Assembly (NCBI GenBank): GCA_019449635.1
Contig: JAGRPI010000004.1
Coordinates: 177,556-241,555 of the forward strand
Length of the DNA stretch: 64,000 nucleotides
Source of the DNA: Candidatus Ferrigenium bremense
GTDB taxonomy: Bacteria > Pseudomonadota > Gammaproteobacteria > Burkholderiales > Gallionellaceae
Direction: 5' to 3'
The notes under the pieces are model-generated. The model was not told the DNA's origin. It made no database searches and saw nothing but the letters and a program-made list of their open reading frames with translations. Positions 58,580-64,000 of this stretch are shown piece after piece. A program made the position numbers and the translations under genes. Every line of letters starts with the position of its first letter. The first letter of the stretch is position 1.

Positions 58580-58812
58580 GGCACAATTAAGTGCTACTTT
58601 GATTGCCTGCACGTCGCTTGTTTGCTGTGCGACATGCCATCAAGCCGCTTTGGTTTTTAGCGGAATAAGAAAATCAGAAGCGGACTTAAGTTAGAATGCG
58701 CAGCGTTTGGAGAGGCTACTACTTAATGAAATCCGTTTGGCATAGTTTTTGGCATATAAAAAAGCCGCACTTACTTGAAATCAAGAATTGGCGCGGCTTT
58801 CGTAATGTTTGC
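58580..58812. promoter_or_regulatory. Right end of island: arm repeat and tRNA terminator
   Basis: 58737-58756 carries the right copy of TTGGCATAGTTT-TTGGCATA. Then AAAAAGCCGC (about 58760-58769) pairs with GCGGCTTT (about 58793-58800). Read on the - strand this is a GC-rich hairpin followed by a run of Ts, a rho-independent terminator for the tRNA-Leu. It lies on the island side of the tRNA, so it replaced the original one, versions of which remain at 40008-40234. Confidence 0.6.
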
Positions 58813-58899
58813 TGGTGCCCAGAAGAGGACTCGAACCTCCACAGTGTTGCCACCGCTAGGACCTGAACCTAGTGCGTCTACCAATTCCGCCATCTGGGC
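58813..58899 (-). tRNA. tRNA-Leu (anticodon CAG), island integration site
   Basis: The - strand reads GCCCAGATGGCGGAATTGG at the 5' end, an anticodon loop TTCAGGT flanked by CTAGG/CCTAG, a long variable arm, GTTCGAGTCC in the T loop and 3' CCA encoded. It is 87 nt long with an acceptor stem GCCCAGA/TCTGGGC. Its last 16 bases are repeated exactly at 40037-40052. The anticodon CAG reads CTG. Confidence 0.95.
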
Positions 58900-58947
58900 A
58901 TAGATTTGCGAAGGCGCGCAATTTAATTGTTAAAGGACTTATTGTCA

Positions 58948-61176
58948 ATGAAAAAGAAAAATAATTTACGCATGCAAGACCCCTATTTGGAGCGGGAACG
59001 CGAGCAATACGAGCACCCGCTGCCGAGCCGTGAATTCATTTTGCAGATTCTGGCCGAGCAGGGCGCTCCGGTCGGCGAAGAGGAATTGCTGCAATTGCTG
59101 CATATCGAGGCGCACGAGGAAGACTTGTTTGCGCGCCGCCTGCGGGCGATGGAGCGCGACGGGCAGATCATGCGCAATCGCAAACATGCGATTTGCGTGA
59201 TGGAAAAGCTCGACCTGGTCAAGGGCAAGGTGCAAGGGCATCCGGACGGCTTCGGCTTCCTGATCCCGGAGGACGGCAGAGCCGACATGTTCCTCAGCGA
59301 GAAGGAAATGCACAAGGTTCTGCACGGCGACGTCGTGATGGTGCGGCAGAGCGGCGTGGACCGGCGCGGCCGCCCGGAAGCCAAGATCGTCGAGGTGCTG
59401 GAGCGCGCCAATAACCGCGTGGTCGGACGTTTGTACGAAGAGCACGGCATCCGTTTTATCGTGGCTGAAAACCGGCGCATTACCCAGGACATCCTGGTCG
59501 CTCCCGGCGAATCCGGCGGGGCCGAAGCCGGGCAAGTGGTGGTGCTGGAAATCCTGCAGCAGCCCAGCAAACACGCGCAGCCGATCGGCCGCATCGTCGA
59601 GGTGCTGGGCAACTATGCCGATCCCGGCATGGAGATCGAGATCGCGCTGCGCAAGCATGACCTGCCGCACGAGTTTCCCAAGGATGCGGAAAGGCAGGCC
59701 AAGCAGATTTCTCCGGTGGTCGCCGCAGTAGATTGGGCCGGGCGGGAAGACATCCGCAACCTGCCGCTGGTGACGATAGACGGCGAGACCGCGCGCGACT
59801 TCGATGATGCGGTGTATTGCGTACCGGAGAAAGGCGGCTACCGGCTGGTGGTGGCGATCGCCGATGTCAGCCACTATGTGCAGACGGGCGATGCACTGGA
59901 CCGCGAGGCGATCTTGCGCGGCAACTCGGTGTATTTCCCGCGCCGCGTGATCCCGATGCTGCCGGAGGAGTTATCCAATGGCCTGTGTTCGCTGAACCCG
60001 CAGGTGGACCGCCTGTGCATGGTGTGCGACATGCATGTCAGCAGCAGCGGCGACATCGGCAAGTATCGTTTCTACCCGTCGGTGATGCATTCCCAGGCGC
60101 GGCTGACCTACACGCAGGTGGCGGCGATGCTGGCAGAACCGGATGGCGAGCTGGCCAGGAGCAAGGCTGCCATCGTGCCGCATTTGCAGCATCTCTATGA
60201 ATTGTTCCAGAAGTTATTGAAATCGCGCGAGAAGCGCGGCGCGATCGACTTCGAGACGGTCGAGACGCAGATGATCTTCACCGACCAGGGCAAGATCGAG
60301 CGCATCGTGCCGGTGGTGCGCAACGATGCGCACAAATTGATCGAGGAGTGCATGCTGGCGGCGAACGTGTGCGCGGCAGGCTACTTGCACGAACATCAGC
60401 ACACTGTGCTGTACCGCATCCATCAGGGGCCGACACCGGAGAAGCTGGAAGCGCTGCGCGAGTTCCTCAAGGAATTCGGCCTGCCACTGGGCGGCGGGGA
60501 TGAGCCGCAGGCCGCCGATTATTCCAAGCTGTTGAAAAGCATCAAGGGCCGCCCCGATCATGGACTGCTGCAGACCGTGATGCTGCGCTCGTTGCGCCAA
60601 GCCAAGTATGAACCGGAAAACGTCGGCCACTTCGGGCTGGGCTACGAGGCCTACACCCACTTCACTTCGCCGATCCGCCGCTACCCCGATCTGCTGGTGC
60701 ACCGCGCCATCAAGGCGGTGCTGCACGGCAAGCAGTACAAGCCTGCGCGAAAATGGGCCGAACTGGGAATACATTGTTCGATGACCGAGCGCCGTGCCGA
60801 CGATGCCACGCGCGATGTCGAGGCATGGCTGAAATGTTTTTATATGCGCGACCACCTCGGCAGCGTGTTCACCGGCACGGTTTCGTCGGTCACGAGTTTC
60901 GGCATGTTCGTTTCGCTGGACGATCTGTATGTCGAAGGGCTGGTACATATCTCCGAGCTCGGCAAGGACTATTACCATTTCGACGCCTCCAAGCACCAGT
61001 TGCTCGGCGAGCGCACCGGACAGCGCTATCGCCTGGGCGACCGCGTGCAGGTGCGCGTGGTCAAGGTGGACATGGAAAGCACCAAGATCGATTTCGTGCT
61101 GGACGAGGACGTGAGGGAAACCGCGCCGCAGCCTGCGGCGAAAAAGGCGGCAAAAGGAAAGAAGAAACATGGCTGA
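58948..61176 (+). CDS. rnr: Ribonuclease R
   Basis: 742 residues from the ATG at 58948. An N-terminal winged helix, two cold-shock domains ([19 protein letters not shown]), the RNB catalytic domain ([10 protein letters not shown] with metal-binding Asp residues; [15 protein letters not shown]) and an S1 domain ([19 protein letters not shown]) are all present, with a basic Lys-rich tail. It is a 3'-5' exoribonuclease degrading structured RNA. It overlaps rlmB by 8 bases. Confidence 0.96.
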   Translation: MKKKNNLRMQDPYLEREREQYEHPLPSREFILQILAEQGAPVGEEELLQLLHIEAHEEDLFARRLRAMERDGQIMRNRKHAICVMEKLDLVKGKVQGHPDGFGFLIPEDGRADMFLSEKEMHKVLHGDVVMVRQSGVDRRGRPEAKIVEVLERANNRVVGRLYEEHGIRFIVAENRRITQDILVAPGESGGAEAGQVVVLEILQQPSKHAQPIGRIVEVLGNYADPGMEIEIALRKHDLPHEFPKDAERQAKQISPVVAAVDWAGREDIRNLPLVTIDGETARDFDDAVYCVPEKGGYRLVVAIADVSHYVQTGDALDREAILRGNSVYFPRRVIPMLPEELSNGLCSLNPQVDRLCMVCDMHVSSSGDIGKYRFYPSVMHSQARLTYTQVAAMLAEPDGELARSKAAIVPHLQHLYELFQKLLKSREKRGAIDFETVETQMIFTDQGKIERIVPVVRNDAHKLIEECMLAANVCAAGYLHEHQHTVLYRIHQGPTPEKLEALREFLKEFGLPLGGGDEPQAADYSKLLKSIKGRPDHGLLQTVMLRSLRQAKYEPENVGHFGLGYEAYTHFTSPIRRYPDLLVHRAIKAVLHGKQYKPARKWAELGIHCSMTERRADDATRDVEAWLKCFYMRDHLGSVFTGTVSSVTSFGMFVSLDDLYVEGLVHISELGKDYYHFDASKHQLLGERTGQRYRLGDRVQVRVVKVDMESTKIDFVLDEDVRETAPQPAAKKAAKGKKKHG

Positions 61177-61909
61177 CCTGCGCCTGATCTACGGTTTCCA
61201 TGCGGTCACTGCGCGTATCCGCCAGAACCCCGATGGGGTGATGGAAATCTATCTTCAGGCGCAACGCAACGACCCGCGCATGCGCGACCTGGTCAAGCTG
61301 GCCGAAGCGAATGGCGTGCGGATCATTACGGTCGACGCGAAGCGCCTCGACGGCATGGCGGGCAACGCGCGCCATCAGGGCGTCGCGGCGCGCGTCGATG
61401 CGTCGCGCCGCGTGCGGCATCTGGAGGATGTGCTCGACACGCTCGAGGAGCCGCCGTTGCTGCTGGTGCTGGACGGCGTGCAGGATCCGCATAATCTGGG
61501 CGCGTGTCTGCGCAGTGCCGATGCGTTTGGCGTGCATGCGGTGATCGCGCCGAAAGACCGCGCGGTCGGCATCACTGCGACGGTGGAGAAGGTCGCCTGC
61601 GGCGCGGCAGAGACCGTGCCCTACATCACCGTCACCAACCTCGCGCGCACCCTGCGCGAATTGCAGGAGCGCGATATCTGGGTGGTCGGTACGGCGGGCG
61701 ATGCAGAGCAGGACTTGAACGGATTCAAACATACCCGCGCGCTGGCCTGGGTGCTGGGTGCGGAAGGCGAAGGGCTGCGCCGCCTCACGCGCGAGACCTG
61801 CGACGAACTGGTGCGCATCCCGATGCTGGGCAGCGTGGAAAGCCTGAACGTCTCGGTGAGCGCGGGCATCTGCCTGTTCGAGGCAAGGAGACAGCGGCAG
61901 CAATCGTAG
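61169..61909 (+). CDS. rlmB: 23S rRNA (guanosine-2251 2'-O) methyltransferase RlmB
   Basis: 246 residues, SPOUT family. The N-terminal RNA-binding domain ([22 protein letters not shown]) precedes the trefoil knot ([52 protein letters not shown]). The rnr-rlmB pair is conserved. The stop codon TAG is the first part of a dispersed palindromic repeat (GTAGGTCGGGTTAG) starting at 61906, so the gene end was shaped by that insertion. Confidence 0.96.
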   Translation: MADLRLIYGFHAVTARIRQNPDGVMEIYLQAQRNDPRMRDLVKLAEANGVRIITVDAKRLDGMAGNARHQGVAARVDASRRVRHLEDVLDTLEEPPLLLVLDGVQDPHNLGACLRSADAFGVHAVIAPKDRAVGITATVEKVACGAAETVPYITVTNLARTLRELQERDIWVVGTAGDAEQDLNGFKHTRALAWVLGAEGEGLRRLTRETCDELVRIPMLGSVESLNVSVSAGICLFEARRQRQQS

Positions 61910-61984
61910 GTCGGGTTAGCGTAGCGTAACCCGACGCCTCCGATGTTTCTGTCGGGTTACGGCTAACGCCTAACCTGACCTACG
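61906..61984. repeat. GTAGGTCGGGTTAGC palindromic repeat at the rlmB stop
   Basis: GTAGGTCGGGTTAGCGTAGC with GTAACCCGAC is answered by GTCGGGTTACGGCTAACGCC and AACCTGACCTACG. This is a REP-like element of a kind common in many proteobacterial genomes. It could form a stable cruciform or mRNA 3' hairpin. Confidence 0.85.
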
Positions 61985-62024
61985 GGGATCGGGCAACATC
62001 AACGTGCGAAAGGAGGGCAGGAAA

Positions 62025-62651
62025 ATGCTATTCCGTGATCGTGATGATGCGGCACGCCGGCTGGCGGAAGCGCTTGCGCAATACCGCGGCCAGAACCCGC
62101 TGGTGCTGGCGATTCCGCGCGGCGCGGTGCCGATGGCCAGGATCATTGCCGAGGCGCTGGACGGCGAAGTGGACGTGGTGCTGGTGCGCAAGCTGCGCGC
62201 GCCGGGCAACCCCGAGTTCGCCATCGGCGCGGTGGACGAGACCGGCTGGACCTACCTTGCCGACCATGCCCGGCATGTGGCGGGCAGCCAGGAATACATC
62301 GAGAGGGAGAAGGCCGCGCAGATGGAAGTGATGCGCGAGCGCCGCGCCAGCTACACGCCGATACGCCCGCCGCACGACCCGGCGGGGCGCATCGTCATCG
62401 TGGTGGACGACGGCCTGGCGACCGGCTCGACGATGATCGCCGCGCTGCACGCGCTGCGCGCGCGGAAGCCGCAGAAGCTGGTCTGCGCCGTCCCGGTCGC
62501 GCCGCCCGACACGCTGGACAAGGTGTCATCCTACGCCGACGAGATGGTGTGCCTGAGCGCGCCGGAGCTGTTCTATGCGGTGGGGCAGTTCTACCAGTCC
62601 TTCCCGCAGGTGAGCGACGAGGAAGTGATCGCGTCGCTGGCATCGGATTGA
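62025..62651 (+). CDS. Phosphoribosyltransferase-family protein
   Basis: About 208 residues. AAGGAGGG lies 8 bases before the ATG at 62025, favouring it over the upstream in-frame GTG. The PRT signature is VIVVDDGLATGSTM, with an N-terminal LVLAIPRGAVPMARIIA and DVVLVRKLRAPGNPEFAIG. Proteins of this type (often annotated as predicted PRTases, sometimes fused to hydrolases) have no defined substrate. Confidence 0.85.
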   Translation: MLFRDRDDAARRLAEALAQYRGQNPLVLAIPRGAVPMARIIAEALDGEVDVVLVRKLRAPGNPEFAIGAVDETGWTYLADHARHVAGSQEYIEREKAAQMEVMRERRASYTPIRPPHDPAGRIVIVVDDGLATGSTMIAALHALRARKPQKLVCAVPVAPPDTLDKVSSYADEMVCLSAPELFYAVGQFYQSFPQVSDEEVIASLASD

Positions 62652-62700
62652 TGAACCGGATTTTGATTTTTACTGGCAACGACATTAAAGAAAAACCAAG

Positions 62701-63105
62701 ATGAAAAAGAAAACCCCGCTCCGCGTCCCGGTCACCCAGGGCCTGAAGGATATCTACGCGATGGACATGCATTCCGCCTATCAGGCCGCCTGCCTCGGGC
62801 AGTTCAGCGTCACGTCCTTCGGGCGGCTGGCGGCGGCCATCTCGGTCGTCCGTACGGCGCTCGAGCAGAAGCAGACCAAAATTCCCCTGTCCCTCGAAAC
62901 GCTGGATGCGGCGATCGAGACGCTGATGGCGGTGAGGAAGAGGGGCGATGAAACCGACGTGTGGGAACTGACCGAGAGCGACCGCCCGTCGATCCTCGAA
63001 GGGATAGCCATGGCCGAGCAGTGTATCGGCACGCTGGACGTCGCGCTTTTGGCGATGACGGCGGCTCGGCTGCTGAATGATGTTTGTGGAGAGCAGGCGG
63101 GCTAG
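62701..63105 (+). CDS. Conserved hypothetical protein of 134 residues
   Basis: Begins MKKKTPLRVPVTQGLKDIYA with no signal peptide. It is predicted helical, with LAAAISVVRTALEQKQ and LETLDAAIETLMAVRKR. Codon usage is like the chromosome. No family recognised. It follows the PRTase gene by 49 bases and may be cotranscribed. Confidence 0.6.
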   Translation: MKKKTPLRVPVTQGLKDIYAMDMHSAYQAACLGQFSVTSFGRLAAAISVVRTALEQKQTKIPLSLETLDAAIETLMAVRKRGDETDVWELTESDRPSILEGIAMAEQCIGTLDVALLAMTAARLLNDVCGEQAG

Positions 63106-63755
63106 ATGTGGCTGCTCATGATTTGGCAGGTGATGCCGGGTTTGAATGACAGCTTTGTCCCAGCAGCGGGGGCGTTAAGCCACAGTGAAACAGGATTCCG
63201 CTTTCAAATGCGGATTCAACCGGTTGAATCCGCAGTACTAAAGCTGCCACTCGGTTCGGGCTCATCTTGGCGAGTTAATTCAGCGAGGTAAACCCCCGGC
63301 TCTGCCGGGGGACCCATGCGTGCAGTGTGCCGTTGATTCCCTCCCCTTCAAGGGGGAGGGGTCAAGCTGGGCCGCGAGGGGCGGCGCGTGGTTTCCTTGG
63401 GCCGCTGAGCGGCTCACAAATGAAGGCCCCCGGCTTTGCCGGGGGATTGTTACTCGGTACAAAAAGTGAACATTTCTGTGCCCATTCTTGTTTCCAACCT
63501 TGTGTAAATTGTTGTCATAAACTATGGCTACCATGCAGCGCCCGCTGCACGACACATAGAAGTTTGTGTTCGGCGAACTAGACCAAAATGCCTATATATT
63601 TCGGTATATGGTTTATTGTCGCTTCCTCTGCTAGATTTCTGCCCGACGTATTTGGATCCCCTCGTGTTACTTACCGAAAGAATTTGAACTTGTTCGCCAA
63701 TAGTACTGGTCTCTGTGCAGCATTCATTGCATCCATTCATCACTTGCAGCGCGGC
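63106..63755. repeat. 650-base gene-free stretch with several repeats
   Basis: A perfect 26-base palindrome lies at 63209-63234 (half-site TGCGGATTCAACC). CCCCCGGCTCTGCCGGGGG and CCCCCGGCTTTGCCGGGGG hairpins lie at about 63295 and 63426, and a CCCTCCCCTTCAAGGGGGAGGG palindrome between them at about 63341. No supported ORF. Confidence 0.7.
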
Positions 63756-63878
63756 ATGGCTTTGCATGGAGCAACTGTCGTCGGCCTCTGTATTGCCCTG
63801 TTTGCATTAATGCCCGCCATGACCTTCGCACAGCAAGGCAAAATTAGTGTTGATTCCATCCCAGTAGTGTCCGGTTAA
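63756..63878 (+). pseudogene. Secretory ORF cut short by an IS element
   Basis: MALHGATVVGLCIALFALMP followed by AMTFAQQGKISVDS is a convincing signal peptide with an AxA-like cleavage region. The frame then runs into the IS end and stops within 15 codons. The product of the intact gene cannot be told. Confidence 0.4.
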
Positions 63879-64000
63879 AAATCGAACAAATTTAGTTGGT
63901 TAACAAATTCTGTCTGATCTTGAAATAGCCCACCTCCCGCAAGAGCTTGAGATAGTTGGGTTTTCTCAAAAACAGACACCGATAAAATCTGCAGCAAAGA
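63875..64000 (-). mobile_element. IS4-like transposase, C-terminal 41 codons (continues beyond window)
   Basis: Read from 64000 leftward the frame gives SLLQILSVSVFEKTQLSQAL and ends in NQLNLFDF then stop. The pattern LQILS-xx-FEKTxLxQAL and terminal NQLxLFDF matches the ends of IS4-family transposases as I know them. The inverted repeat probably begins near AGTGTCCGGTTAAAAATC at about 63866-63883. Confidence 0.65.

Overview
The window is about 64 kb of moderately high-GC DNA from a betaproteobacterium. The gene orders ndk-rlmN-pilW-rodZ-ispG-hisS-yfgM-bamB-der, hfq-hflX-hflK-hflC-DUF2065-hisZ-purA and rnr-rlmB are typical of that class. The iron/metal-associated accessory genes would suit a Gallionellaceae/Nitrosomonadales-type organism, but that placement is inference.

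Layout. (1) 1-9163: housekeeping cluster on the + strand, from the end of ndk through der. (2) 9313-15399: a SWIM-SNF2 helicase, an endonuclease/exonuclease/phosphatase-family protein, a 38-codon relic of an HsdM start, and a HigA-ImmA/IrrE-like protein. (3) 15602-33426: metal and nitrosative-stress region. It holds a DUF59-membrane fusion, a small Cys/His protein, a DUF411 protein, a CusCBA-type RND efflux operon, a glucan phosphorylase, a copper P-type ATPase (YHS + two HMBD, no HMA), DUF2933, a membrane methyltransferase-like protein, GDCCVxC and YHS proteins, and NnrS. (4) 33603-39856: hfq-hflX-hflK-hflC-DUF2065-hisZ-purA. (5) about 40.0-58.8 kb: an integrative island in tRNA-Leu(CAG). It has a P4-type integrase, a 1.7-kb non-coding segment built from a long inverted repeat, a primase/helicase with AlpA and two unknown proteins on the - strand, and on the + strand an SNF2 helicase, DUF4391, a HEPN-like protein, and type III Mod and Res. 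(6) 58813-63105: tRNA-Leu, rnr, rlmB, a phosphoribosyltransferase and a hypothetical gene. (7) 63106-64000: repeat-rich DNA ending in an IS4-like transposase C-terminus.

How genes work together. The left cluster covers envelope assembly (PilW, RodZ, BamB, YfgM), isoprenoid synthesis, tRNA charging and ribosome maturation. The metal region would move copper or silver across the inner membrane (P-type ATPase) and out of the periplasm (RND), with small periplasmic and YHS/HMBD proteins as handlers. The island carries a defence cassette in which Mod and Res form a type III restriction-modification pair and the SNF2, DUF4391 and HEPN genes are co-directional, mostly overlapping companions.

Two things stand out. 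First, several dispersed repeat families occur throughout, and copies sit in frame inside coding sequences: rlmN, the DUF411 gene, cusB, cusA (twice) and copA. Second, the island combines type III restriction genes with a HEPN RX4H protein and an SNF2 helicase, and its left border is an array of three tRNA-Leu 3'-end relics.
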